Assembly (NCBI RefSeq): GCF_000425505.1
Contig: NZ_AUDO01000014.1
Location: forward strand, 1 to 64,000
Source of the DNA: Flavobacterium frigidarium DSM 17623
Lineage (GTDB): Bacteria; Bacteroidota; Bacteroidia; Flavobacteriales; Flavobacteriaceae
DNA: 64,000 bases
Reading direction: 5' to 3'
Part shown: positions 36,048 through 45,093 of the stretch, piece after piece
Layout: each line of letters begins with the position of its first letter
How positions within the stretch are numbered: the stretch's first letter is position 1
Made by a program: the position numbers and the translations under genes
The notes under the pieces: generated by a model
What the model saw: only the letters and a program-made list of their open reading frames with translations
Databases searched by the model: none
Told to the model about the DNA's origin: nothing

Positions 36048-36055
36048 CAAAGATA
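36048..36055 (-). promoter_or_regulatory. Putative -7 promoter element of the DUF177-rpmF operon
   Basis: On the minus strand it reads TATCTTTG (TAnnTTTG), 34 bases before the preferred ATG at 36014. It supports that start over 36050. Confidence 0.55.
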
Positions 36056-36104
36056 TAAAATTATTATAAAACTAATAATGTTATTTATCTTTTTTTATTT
36101 ACCA

Positions 36105-37145
36105 CTATTTTTCTCTTACTCTTAATGGTTTCTCAGTGATTTCTGCGTATTGAATTCTTGATCGATACACATCTAGAGCCAAGTAAACCGCCTCTTTAAA
36201 CGAATTATTATCTGCCAATCCTTTTCCAGCGATATCATACGCGGTACCGTGATCAGGCGATGTTCTCACCTTATTTAACCCTGCAGTATAATTTACACCT
36301 TTACCAAATGACAATGTTTTGAAAGGAATTAATCCTTGATCGTGATAAGTAGCAATGATAGCGTCATACTTTTCATACTGTCCACTACCAAAAAATCCGT
36401 CTGCAGGAAATGGTCCAAAAACAAGTGTCCCTTTATCGAATATTTTTTTTAACGCTGGTCTTAAAACCGCATCATCTTCTTTACCTATTACTCCACCATC
36501 TCCACAATGTGGATTTAAACCCAATACAGCGATCTTTGGATTATTAATGCTAAAATCTTGAATCAATGATTTTCTTACCGTTTCGATCTTTTTCATAATC
36601 AACTCCTCAGTAAGATGCGACGCAACCTCACTCAAAGGAATGTGATCTGTCAACAAACCTACCCTTAAGTTATCCTGTACCATTAACATCAATGCATTTC
36701 CTTCTAATTCTTGATCTAAGTAATCTGTATGACCAGGAAATTTGAACTCTTCTGATTGTACATTATATTTATTTATAGGCGCCGTAACTAATACGTCTAT
36801 TATTCCTTCTTTTAATGCTTGAGTTGCAGCGGTAAAAGATTTAATAGCATAAGTCCCTACTTTTTCATCGTTCACACCTAAATTTAAATCAACACCTTCT
36901 TTCCACAAATTGAAAACATTAATTTTTCCTGGAACTATTTGATCTAATTTATCGATACCATGCAATGCAGTAGTAGCGTCTAAATTTTTCTTGATGAAGG
37001 TCATTATTTTCACATTAGCAAATATAACTGGTGTGCACAACTCAAGCATTCGACTATCTTCAAATGTTTTAAGAACTACTTCGCTTCCAATACCGTTTAA
37101 ATCTCCAATCGAAATTCCAACAATAATATTTTCTGCTCTATTCAT
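36105..37145 (-). CDS. pdxA: 4-hydroxythreonine-4-phosphate dehydrogenase
   Basis: 346-aa enzyme of pyridoxal phosphate synthesis. Family motifs GISIGDLNGIGSEV (about 10-23), metal ligand His in GHTDYL, and the C-terminal ATYHDQGLIPFK and RTSPDHGTAYDIAGKG are all present. It is divergent from ribE with a 61-base spacer, in a vitamin-cofactor neighbourhood. The start at 37145 fits family length. Confidence 0.96.
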   Translation of the reverse strand: MNRAENIIVGISIGDLNGIGSEVVLKTFEDSRMLELCTPVIFANVKIMTFIKKNLDATTALHGIDKLDQIVPGKINVFNLWKEGVDLNLGVNDEKVGTYAIKSFTAATQALKEGIIDVLVTAPINKYNVQSEEFKFPGHTDYLDQELEGNALMLMVQDNLRVGLLTDHIPLSEVASHLTEELIMKKIETVRKSLIQDFSINNPKIAVLGLNPHCGDGGVIGKEDDAVLRPALKKIFDKGTLVFGPFPADGFFGSGQYEKYDAIIATYHDQGLIPFKTLSFGKGVNYTAGLNKVRTSPDHGTAYDIAGKGLADNNSFKEAVYLALDVYRSRIQYAEITEKPLRVREK

Positions 37146-37206
37146 AATGACTACTAATTATTTATTACTAATTTTGAAGTACAAATTTAGTAAAATAAAA
37201 CAAGAA

Positions 37207-37797
37207 ATGTTCACAGGAATAATAGAAACCCTTGGTACTATCCAAGAAATTCAAAAAGACAAAGACAACTTACATATCACGGTCGAAACAACAATAACAA
37301 ACGAATTAAAAATCGACCAGAGTGTAGCCCACAATGGAATTTGCTTGACCGTAGTTGCAATAAACGGAACCAAATACACTGTAACCGCAATCGACGAAAC
37401 GATACAAAAAACTAATTTAGGTGACTGGAGAGTTGGTGACACTGTTAATCTAGAAAGAGCCATGAAATTAGGCGATCGTTTAGACGGACATATTGTTCAA
37501 GGCCATGTAGATCAAACTGGAACATGTGTTGCCACTGAAGAAACTAACGGAAGTTGGTCATACACTTTTGAGTACGATGAGGCGCTTAACAACCTGACGA
37601 TTGAAAAAGGATCTATTACTGTTAATGGCGTAAGTTTAACCGTGGTAAACTCAAAGAAAAATCAATTTAGTGTTGCCATTATTCCTTACACTCATGAACA
37701 TACTAATTTTAGCGATTTTAAAGTTGGAACTAAAATCAATTTAGAATTTGATGTTATCGGTAAATATGTATCGAAATTACACGCTAATAAACTGTAA
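37207..37797 (+). CDS. ribE: Riboflavin synthase alpha subunit
   Basis: 196-aa enzyme that dismutates two lumazines into riboflavin. It is a duplicated lumazine-binding domain, with MFTGIIETLGTIQEI at the start and the second repeat near residue 97 (DGHIVQGHVDQTGT). I take the ATG at 37207. A frame open back to 36991 adds 72 residues that run into pdxA and have no family match. A terminator follows. pdxA is divergent. Confidence 0.95.
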   Translation: MFTGIIETLGTIQEIQKDKDNLHITVETTITNELKIDQSVAHNGICLTVVAINGTKYTVTAIDETIQKTNLGDWRVGDTVNLERAMKLGDRLDGHIVQGHVDQTGTCVATEETNGSWSYTFEYDEALNNLTIEKGSITVNGVSLTVVNSKKNQFSVAIIPYTHEHTNFSDFKVGTKINLEFDVIGKYVSKLHANKL

Positions 37798-38240
37798 GCA
37801 CCTCATGCATCTTATAGAAATTACAATACCAACCTCAGTTAATTACTGAGGTTTTTTATTTAAATCAATAATGCAAAATTATAATTATCGAAAGTCGCAC
37901 ACAAAGCCAAATGATTTGCATTTAGACCACCCTATAAAGAAACAATAGCTACAGCTAAATCAAAAACATTATAGTTGTGTCACAAAAACAAGAAAATTTA
38001 AAGTACTAAAATGGAAGCGCTCTAGAGCTAACACCACAAATCACTTAACCGTTATCAAATAATATTCCTTATAATTATATAATTTTATATCAAAACAAGC
38101 TAAATAATCATCTTTAATTTATATATTTAGACATGGATAAAAAGTAGCGTCCATTAATATAGTGTATAGCCGCATTTATCTTTAGAATACATATCATATT
38201 CATAGCAGAAACAAATCAAAAATTTAAAACATTTGCCCAA
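37798..38240. other. Intergenic region with the ribE terminator
   Basis: The terminator is AACCTCAGT (37831-37839) with ACTGAGGTT (37845-37853) and a T run. The remaining ~380 bases have no ORF, tRNA or clear repeat that I can identify. The last part is the leader of the first pilin-like gene. Confidence 0.7.
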
Positions 38241-38762
38241 ATGAAAAATTTAATAATTGTATCTTTTATTGCATTAGGACTACCTACAGCCTACGCACAA
38301 AACGTTACACTAAATGTAAAATTAAAACCAATCCAGACACTCGTTGTTAATTCTGGTCAAAGAACTGTTGATTTAGAATATAATTCGAAAGAAGATTATA
38401 AAAATGGCGTTAGCAAAACAAATGCAGATCATTTAAATATTTATAGCACAGGAGGTTTTCAAGTAAACGTAAAAAGCGCCACGGCAACGATGGTGAATGG
38501 AACTAAAAAAATAGATGCTAACGGTATTCAGCTAACAGTAAGCGCAGGAAGCGATGCGGTAGCTGGAGCAACATATTTATCGAATGTGAAATTATCTAAT
38601 GCAGAAACTCTCTTAGTGTCATCTACAGCCGGCGGAGTAGATAAAAAAATCTCAATTGCATATAAAGGAGCTGGAGGAGACGCCTACCTTGATAATTACA
38701 TCGCTACTCAAACCCCAACAATCTACACTACCGAACTTACATACACAATGATAAGCCAGTAA
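38241..38762 (+). CDS. Pilin-like secreted subunit, copy 1
   Basis: 173-aa exported beta-rich protein; the signal peptide ends near residue 19 (PTAYA). The mature chain begins with alternating hydrophobic residues (NVTLNVKLKPIQTLVV) and ends with a similar strand YTTELTYTMISQ. Such N- and C-terminal strands are what donor-strand exchange of chaperone-usher subunits uses. It has no cysteine. It is about four-fifths identical by eye to the next gene. The role as a fibre subunit rests on the downstream chaperone and barrel genes. Confidence 0.7.
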   Translation: MKNLIIVSFIALGLPTAYAQNVTLNVKLKPIQTLVVNSGQRTVDLEYNSKEDYKNGVSKTNADHLNIYSTGGFQVNVKSATATMVNGTKKIDANGIQLTVSAGSDAVAGATYLSNVKLSNAETLLVSSTAGGVDKKISIAYKGAGGDAYLDNYIATQTPTIYTTELTYTMISQ

Positions 38763-39149
38763 TTAAGTAATCTTATAGAGAAATAACCCATGATGCCGCA
38801 AGAAATTGCGGCATTATTTATTTGCAATAGCATCATTACAGATTTAAACAACTTGTTTTCAGCACTACTTTATATCTTTCTAAACTTCATTAGAAGCCTT
38901 TTTTGCATCAAAAATCTTTATTTGAACTCGAATATTACAAACAAAACAGATCTTCTTTGTTACAAATACATCGAATATTGCAAAATAACCGTAATCTTTT
39001 ACCTACTTATTTGACTATTTTCAAAATTCAAAAGTAGTTTAACAGAAATATATGCACATCATCTGAAATATGAAAATTCATAAAAATCGTACTTGAATTT
39101 CACCATACATTTGCACCAGAAAACAAATCAAAATTTAAATCATACCCCA
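38763..39149. other. Pilin spacer with weak terminator and -7 element
   Basis: The spacer holds a 9-bp hairpin, ATGCCGCAA (38793-38801) with TTGCGGCAT (38806-38814), followed by an AT-rich but not pure-T tract. TACATTTG (39106-39113) is a good -7 element for the second copy. A 74-codon ORF at 38790-39014 overlaps the hairpin and is not credible. Confidence 0.65.
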
Positions 39150-39671
39150 ATGAAAAATTTAATTATCGCATCTTTTATCGTATTAGGACTATCTACAGTT
39201 CAAGCTCAAAACGTTACTTTAAACGTAAAATTAAAACCAATTCAAACACTTGTTGTTAATACTGCTCAAAAAACTGTTGACTTAGAATACTCTTCAAAAG
39301 ATGACTACAAAAATGGTGTTACTTCTACAAATACTGACCACTTAAATATTTATAGCACTGGAGGTTTTCAAGTAAAAGTAAAAAGCGCAACTGCATCAAT
39401 GACTAAGGGAACTAAACAAATTGAAGCAAACAGCATTCAACTTACTGCAACTGCTGGAACTGACGGAATTACAGGTGCTACATATTCATCTAATTTAAAA
39501 CTATCTACCGCGGAGACACTTCTTGTATCTTCTACATCAGGTGGAGTAGACAAAAAAATATCTGTAGCTTATAAAGGAGCTGGAGCAGATGCTTACCTTG
39601 ACAATTATATTGCTGGTCAAACACCTACAGTTTACACTACAGAACTTACTTATACAATCATAAGCCAATAA
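39150..39671 (+). CDS. Pilin-like secreted subunit, copy 2
   Basis: 173 aa from ATG 39150 (MKNLIIASF), chosen because a start at 39093 would add 19 residues before a complete signal peptide (cleavage after VQAQ). It has the same length and organisation as copy 1. Differences are scattered through the chain, for example VDLEYSSKDDY against VDLEYNSKEDY, and the C-terminal strand TTELTYTIISQ is kept. A strong terminator-like hairpin follows before the chaperone gene, so the pilins may be made in excess of the assembly genes. Confidence 0.7.
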   Translation: MKNLIIASFIVLGLSTVQAQNVTLNVKLKPIQTLVVNTAQKTVDLEYSSKDDYKNGVTSTNTDHLNIYSTGGFQVKVKSATASMTKGTKQIEANSIQLTATAGTDGITGATYSSNLKLSTAETLLVSSTSGGVDKKISVAYKGAGADAYLDNYIAGQTPTVYTTELTYTIISQ

Positions 39672-39697
39672 ATATAAGTTTTTATAATAAATAAAAT

Positions 39698-39730
39698 AGT
39701 GCTGCAAGAAATTGTGGCACTTTTTTATTT
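39698..39730 (+). terminator. Hairpin between pilin copy 2 and the chaperone gene
   Basis: AGTGCTGCAA (39698-39707) pairs with TTGTGGCACT (39712-39721) across a GAAA loop, followed by TTTTTATTTT. Loop and position match the weaker hairpin after copy 1. It may act as a partial terminator (attenuator). Confidence 0.75.
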
Positions 39731-39784
39731 ACTAACTTTGTGTTTTTCAATTAACTATAATTGTAGCCCCATAAAACACTTACA

Positions 39785-40576
39785 ATGAACAAGTTTCTTT
39801 TCATTTTTACCTTTCTTATCCTACAAGCAAATGCTCAGACAGGTATTTCGGTTTCACCTCCTAGAATTTATTTTGATTCACAATCAGGTATTAGTAACAC
39901 ACAATTAATATCTGTAACTAATGTCAGTGCAAAAAACACATTAGATCTTGCTGTTAGTCTTGGTGACTGGGAATACGATGAAAAAGGCGAAAACCAAATG
40001 TCAAGTGCCAACACACTTGCAAACTCTTGTGCGAACTGGATTTCGATAAAAAATAATGACAATTATTTCACTTTAAAACCAGGAGAAAAAAAAGAACTTG
40101 AAATTACTGTTACACCTCCTAAAGTTGCCACTGATACATTAGCAGCGCACACTGCGGTTTTATATGTTAGTCAAATGAATCCGGTTGATGATGTTGACAA
40201 TAAAGGAGCGTCTATTAAAGTGAGTATCCGTTCTGGAATTAAAATTTTTCATAGTTATCCCGAGAATTTTATTCGAAAAGTAGAAATAGAAGATTTAAAG
40301 TACGATCAAACTCTTAACTTGATCAATTTAAAGTTTCGCAACCAATCGAAATTATGGGTCGACGGAAAAATTTCTGGCGAGATATTAAACACCCAAACTG
40401 GTAAAAAATCAGTATTAGACAACGTTGTGTTTTATACTTTACCAGGCAACTTGCGCGCTCTTAGTCTACCCGTAAAGGATGTTTTAGAAAAAGGACCTTA
40501 TAATGCTTCGATAATCATTGATTATGGAGATGCTGCCCAATTAGAAATGGCTGAACTAAATTTTAATTATGAATAA
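39785..40576 (+). CDS. PapD-like periplasmic chaperone
   Basis: 263-aa periplasmic protein with signal peptide (cleavage near NAQ, residue 18) and two Ig-like domains. The start of the mature chain, GISVSPPRIYFD, matches PapD-type chaperones with the conserved Arg (R27, PapD R8 equivalent). GIKIFHSYP contains K153, equivalent to the second anchoring residue (K112), after the SIKVSIR strand. It should bind the C-terminal strand of subunits and deliver them to the outer membrane. The stop overlaps the next gene by 8 bases. Confidence 0.8.
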   Translation: MNKFLFIFTFLILQANAQTGISVSPPRIYFDSQSGISNTQLISVTNVSAKNTLDLAVSLGDWEYDEKGENQMSSANTLANSCANWISIKNNDNYFTLKPGEKKELEITVTPPKVATDTLAAHTAVLYVSQMNPVDDVDNKGASIKVSIRSGIKIFHSYPENFIRKVEIEDLKYDQTLNLINLKFRNQSKLWVDGKISGEILNTQTGKKSVLDNVVFYTLPGNLRALSLPVKDVLEKGPYNASIIIDYGDAAQLEMAELNFNYE

Positions 40577-41567
40577 ATTCATCATTATTGCATTCTACTT
40601 CTTTCCACTGTGCGGCTTTTCCCAAGTAGCCTTCACATCCTGGTCAAATTCGTATTTACAAGTGAATTCATATAATGGTAATAGCAAGTCTGACGCATTA
40701 ACTTTTAAGTTAGATGGGAATGGTAATTTAAATATACCAAATTGGAAGCTGTCAATAAAAGCAAATAGTTCACAGTTTCCTACAAACAAAATTTCCTTCC
40801 AACCATCAGCTACAAGCGGAACACAAACACCAGGAACCACTCCAACTTTCACGCAAATTGGAGCGCCATCAAATGTTATTTTGCAGGAAAATACCGAAGT
40901 GTTTCTAATACCAAATTCTAATGCACCTTTAAATAACCAAACCCAGTCAAACTCTTATTACTCCTTACAAATGATGTTCAATTACACCGTTCTTGGAGGT
41001 ACTTATTTGGGCAACTATAATGCGTACACCACATTTAATGTGCCCTTAGAAATTACTGCTTATGATGATAAGAACAATATAATAGGTAAATCTAATCAAA
41101 CGTTGCAAATTCAAATAGGTAGAATCACCGATGCTCCGCCCGCAGCTGATGAGATGTCAATGCAAATTAATTTGAGTGCATCAAAAGGTGTTTTAGAGTT
41201 TAAAAGCATTCAAGATTACAGCAATGGTGCTAGCGTGACCTACACTGATGGTTTATCAGTGAAGAGTAACACTAATTTCCAAATAAAAGTTCGTTCTGCT
41301 AACAGTATCCTACAATCAGCAACTGGTAATACCATCCCAATTGACGTAGTCAACCTTACTTTGTCAGGAGGCTCAAACAGCAATCAAAAAATTACACCAA
41401 TTGTTTTGAGCACAGCAAGTCAAGTACTCGTAAAAACAAACACAAGCACTTTGACGACTTACAAATACGATATTAAATATTATACCACAGGTCAAGATCA
41501 ACGATTGATTAGCGCGAAGTCTGATGATTATGCTACAACTTTAGTATACGAGATAACCCCTCAATAA
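40569..41567 (+). CDS. Two-domain tip-like subunit with pilin-like C-terminus
   Basis: 332-aa exported protein (signal peptide to about residue 18). Residues 20-190 are a separate beta-rich domain with no match I recognise. Residues 196-332 align by eye with the pilin-like subunits: a QDYSNGASVTYTDGLSV segment, NTNFQIKVRSANS and the ending YATTLVYEITPQ. An N-terminal lectin-like domain joined to a C-terminal subunit domain is the layout of FimH-type tip adhesins. It overlaps the chaperone stop (ATGAATAA) and is 10 bases before the barrel gene. Confidence 0.65.
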   Translation: MNKFIIIAFYFFPLCGFSQVAFTSWSNSYLQVNSYNGNSKSDALTFKLDGNGNLNIPNWKLSIKANSSQFPTNKISFQPSATSGTQTPGTTPTFTQIGAPSNVILQENTEVFLIPNSNAPLNNQTQSNSYYSLQMMFNYTVLGGTYLGNYNAYTTFNVPLEITAYDDKNNIIGKSNQTLQIQIGRITDAPPAADEMSMQINLSASKGVLEFKSIQDYSNGASVTYTDGLSVKSNTNFQIKVRSANSILQSATGNTIPIDVVNLTLSGGSNSNQKITPIVLSTASQVLVKTNTSTLTTYKYDIKYYTTGQDQRLISAKSDDYATTLVYEITPQ

Positions 41568-41577
41568 ACCCCAAAAA

Positions 41578-44373
41578 ATGCCCTTTAATAAATTGAGACT
41601 TTTATCGAAATTTATTTTTTTCCTACTTTTCAGCACGACTGTTTTAGCGCAAAATAGTGGTGGCGGAGTATTGATGCGTTTAGAAAATGATACTTCGTTC
41701 AAGCAGTCTACACTTTTGAGCTTGGTCGTGGTAATCGAGAATACTAATACTACGCCAATTAGGGGAAAAATAGACTTCGATGCCATTCAAGGGTTTCGAA
41801 ATTTAAGTGGCGGTAATTTATCCGTAAAGTTGGCCCCTGGAGAAATCCGCCATATCCCTGTTAAATTTATTATTGGGACAGATGTTGTTGCTGGAACTTC
41901 AATTTTTGTTTGCAAACTGACCTCTTTAGACGGCACGATTCTAGCCCAGCAAACCACTAAGCACATTATAGATCAAGAAAATACTTTAACCATTTCTCCC
42001 ATTGAAAGCACCATTTATCGCTTATCTAATAACCAACCCATAGCTCTTAAAGTAAAAGTTAGCAACAAGGGGAATATGCCACAAAACATAACGCTAGTTT
42101 GTAAATTTCCAGACCCTTCAAATTCCAACCTATTTATTGAACAACAGGCGACTCTCGGGGTTAAAAGAGACTCCATTTTTACCTTTACCTACTTACCTTC
42201 TAAAGCTTTAGCAAAACAATCTACTTACACTGTAAGAATTTCTGGATTTAGAAATCCTGATAAGGAAATTTTTGGAAATACAAATGTTGATATACAGAAT
42301 ATTTCCAGTACACAACAATATCAAGCAGTTGACTTTACCAATTTCACACATGAAACATCCAATGAAATTAGCGCTAGTTATAGAAGATTGGGTGGTGATG
42401 TAGACTTTTACCAAATTCAAGGTTCAGGCGGAATAAATACTCCGTCAGGTTATTTGTTCCTTCGCGGTAACGTTGCGTTATCTAATAGCCTGCAAACACC
42501 ATTAATCACTAACACCAATTTAATTTATCACCAAGGTAGCAACGAGTTCAGTGTTGGGAATATCAATAAATTATTTGAAATGGTATTTGTGGGAAGAGGT
42601 GCAGAATATAGTCACACATTTAATAAAAAACAAAAGATTGAAGTTGGATTTATTGATCAAAACTACAACCTAATTGAGGAAAACAACTGGTTAAAAAACG
42701 GTTACGGATTCTATGCAAATGCCCTTTTAAACCCTGAAAACAGCACTAAGAATTTAACCGCAAATTACCTTTATAGTTACGATCCATTCGAAAAAGCAAA
42801 ACATAATATTGTTGGAACCGCCGCAAAGTATGATTTTAATAGTGACTGGAATGTAGCTGCAAAGCTAAATGGGGGATTAAGTACGTATGATTCGAATGCA
42901 TCAACAAAAACCTCATTTGCAGCCGAGTCAAACTATGTGGGGAAAATAAAAGAGATTAACCTGAACGGAAATTACTTTTTCAGCACGGATTATTATCCTG
43001 GTAATCGCAGAGGAAACATACAGTTACAACAGAGTTTTTCAAGTCCTTTAAAGAAGCATAATATATATGCCAACGCAACCTATGCTAATTTCTCACCAAA
43101 GTACTATTCATTTGAGACTAATCAGGAGTCAGCAAATACGCGTTTAGAAGTGGGAAATAGATTCCCTAAACGTGAAAATTTTAGTTACAACTTAGCATAT
43201 CAATATCAGAGCGAACAATCAAATAGCTTTAGCACCTTATTAGGCAACCTGGACAATAACGGACCACAGAGAATGGTTGCCAGCCGCCTCACTCAACAAT
43301 TTTCATGGGTAAATTCAATTTCGAGACAGTCTGCTCTTTTAGGAATCGAAACGGGAGCGGTGCGTTACCCTATCTATGTTAAAGATCAATATCAAATGAG
43401 AATTAACGCCAACTACAACTATAAAAATTTCAACATCAATTCGGTTTACCAATTAGGAAGTTACTACCTCTCTGAATACATTTTTTCATCAGTAAATAAT
43501 GCCAACAAAGAGTATCAAAAACTCTCCCTTTCTCTATTTTATACCAGCAATTTCTTTGATGACAAACTAAATTTAAACAGTGGATTTACTTACATTGACG
43601 ATATTGTATATGGTAAATCTCCTTCGGCATTTATAAACACAAGATACAATGGCAAATCATTTAGCACCTTTCTTAATTCCTCTTGGTACAATTATAATAT
43701 TGCCGGACTAGCAAACAACACTATCACAGTAGAACTAGGTGTAACAGTAAAATTGAACAACACTATCTTAAACCCTGATAAAAAGAGCACCATTAAGGTC
43801 ACTGCATTCTATGACAAAAACAATAATAACATAAAGGATTCTGATGAAATAGTAGCACCAAACTACACTATTAATATCAATACAATCGCATTGCGAACAG
43901 ATGATAGCGGGACCGCTTCTTACAAGAAAATCCCATACGGAATCTACTATTTAAAGCAATTCACGCAGGATGGATGGTATTATAATGATGCTGCAATAAA
44001 TGTAGATCGCCACAATTACAATTTAAATTTACCTTTACATCAAAGCGGGAAAGTAGAAGGTAAAATTGTCTTTAACTACAATACAGAAACAGCATTAGAT
44101 TTTGAAAAGCGAGGTTACGGAATCGCCTTTAATGTTATGCAAGAAGAAAAATTCATCCAGAAAATTCAAACTAATGACGATGGTAATTTTACTATTTTTC
44201 TTCCTACTGGCGATTATAGCATTATGATTGACGAACAATCTTTACCTGCCAATACTTATTGCACTTTAAAAAGCCAAGACGTAAAACTGGAAACTGGTAA
44301 GATTGCTGTGATTCCTCCGTTCATAATCAATGTAAAACAGAAAAAAATCAATACTAAGAAATTTACAAATTAG
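41578..44373 (+). CDS. Outer-membrane usher-like barrel protein
   Basis: 931-aa exported protein (signal peptide to residue 24, VLAQ). About 25-240 are Ig/CARDB-like beta domains. About 250-740 are rich in alternating aromatic strands, as in an outer-membrane barrel (for example SYRRLGGDVDFYQIQGS, SYNLAYQYQSEQ). About 742-930 hold two small Ig-like domains, the first with a calcium-type motif DKNNNNIKDSDE. Usher proteins have similar order of periplasmic domains, barrel and C-terminal domains. It lacks recognisable FimD sequence, so usher identity rests on context. Confidence 0.6.
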   Translation: MPFNKLRLLSKFIFFLLFSTTVLAQNSGGGVLMRLENDTSFKQSTLLSLVVVIENTNTTPIRGKIDFDAIQGFRNLSGGNLSVKLAPGEIRHIPVKFIIGTDVVAGTSIFVCKLTSLDGTILAQQTTKHIIDQENTLTISPIESTIYRLSNNQPIALKVKVSNKGNMPQNITLVCKFPDPSNSNLFIEQQATLGVKRDSIFTFTYLPSKALAKQSTYTVRISGFRNPDKEIFGNTNVDIQNISSTQQYQAVDFTNFTHETSNEISASYRRLGGDVDFYQIQGSGGINTPSGYLFLRGNVALSNSLQTPLITNTNLIYHQGSNEFSVGNINKLFEMVFVGRGAEYSHTFNKKQKIEVGFIDQNYNLIEENNWLKNGYGFYANALLNPENSTKNLTANYLYSYDPFEKAKHNIVGTAAKYDFNSDWNVAAKLNGGLSTYDSNASTKTSFAAESNYVGKIKEINLNGNYFFSTDYYPGNRRGNIQLQQSFSSPLKKHNIYANATYANFSPKYYSFETNQESANTRLEVGNRFPKRENFSYNLAYQYQSEQSNSFSTLLGNLDNNGPQRMVASRLTQQFSWVNSISRQSALLGIETGAVRYPIYVKDQYQMRINANYNYKNFNINSVYQLGSYYLSEYIFSSVNNANKEYQKLSLSLFYTSNFFDDKLNLNSGFTYIDDIVYGKSPSAFINTRYNGKSFSTFLNSSWYNYNIAGLANNTITVELGVTVKLNNTILNPDKKSTIKVTAFYDKNNNNIKDSDEIVAPNYTININTIALRTDDSGTASYKKIPYGIYYLKQFTQDGWYYNDAAINVDRHNYNLNLPLHQSGKVEGKIVFNYNTETALDFEKRGYGIAFNVMQEEKFIQKIQTNDDGNFTIFLPTGDYSIMIDEQSLPANTYCTLKSQDVKLETGKIAVIPPFIINVKQKKINTKKFTN

Positions 44374-44442
44374 TCGATTAAAAATAACAAATATCCTGAT
44401 TACATTTAAATAGAACTACTTTCTAAAAGTACCCCATAAAAA

Positions 44443-44468
44443 AAGCCTCTCAATTTCTTGAAAGGCTT
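44443..44468 (-). terminator. Terminator after tRNA(CAU)
   Basis: On the minus strand, AAGCCT (44443-44448) pairs with AGGCTT (44463-44468), with an inner TCAA/TTGA pairing, ending in a T run. It follows the tRNA. Confidence 0.7.
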
Positions 44469-44476
44469 GTTTTCTG

Positions 44477-44550
44477 TGGTCCCACCTGGGCTCGAACCAG
44501 GGACCACCTGATTATGAGTCAGGTGCTCTAACCAGCTGAGCTATAGGACC
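44477..44550 (-). tRNA. tRNA with anticodon CAU (Met, or Ile2)
   Basis: 74-nt cloverleaf: acceptor GGTCCTA paired with TGGGACC, D loop AGCTGGTTA, anticodon stem CCTGA/TCAGG with loop CTCATAA, and T arm CCTGG-TTCGAGC-CCAGG. Anticodon CAU may be Met, or Ile after lysidine modification of C34; sequence alone does not decide. CCA is not encoded. Confidence 0.95.
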
Positions 44551-44679
44551 GGTTATGAGAGTGCAATATTACTACTATTTTTCCTTTACTCCAAATAATA
44601 TTCGTCTAGTTTTTATATAATTATTTAAATAATTTAAAAGGTCCTGATTACTAGATTTATAAAAAAAAACACAATCAAA

Positions 44680-45084
44680 TTATTTAATCTCTTGACACAA
44701 TTCTATCAAGACGCCATTTGTACTTTTGGGATGTAAAAAGGCTACGATTTTGTTGTCTGCTCCCCTTTTTGGCACCTCATTTAGGATAACGAAACCCTCT
44801 CCTTTTAACCTTTCAATTTCTGCGACAATATCATCTACATCAAAAGCAATGTGATGAATCCCTTCACCTTTTTTTTCTAAGAACTTAGCTATTGGACTAT
44901 CTGGATTTGTCGCTGCCAAAAGTTCAATTTTATTTGGACCGTTCATAAAAAAGGAAGTCATTACTCCTTCACTCGCTACTGCTTCTGATTTATATGGCGG
45001 AGCACCAAATAATTTTTCGAATAAATCATTTGAAACATCCAAGTCATTTACTGCAATTCCAATATGTTCTATTTTGTTCATCAT
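44680..45084 (-). CDS. mce: Methylmalonyl-CoA epimerase
   Basis: 134-aa vicinal-oxygen-chelate protein that interconverts D- and L-methylmalonyl-CoA in propionyl-CoA metabolism. Metal-ligand context IEHIGIAVNDLD at the start, GEGIHHIAFDVDD in the second half and HPKSTNGVLIELCQ near the end are the expected motifs. Length is normal. It lies 9 bases downstream of a large lipoprotein gene on the same strand. Confidence 0.92.
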   Translation of the reverse strand: MMNKIEHIGIAVNDLDVSNDLFEKLFGAPPYKSEAVASEGVMTSFFMNGPNKIELLAATNPDSPIAKFLEKKGEGIHHIAFDVDDIVAEIERLKGEGFVILNEVPKRGADNKIVAFLHPKSTNGVLIELCQEIK

Positions 45085-45093
45085 GTATTTTGC

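Noticed and set aside
38790..39014. 74-aa ORF between the pilins
   Set aside because: It covers the terminator-like hairpin and has no family match.
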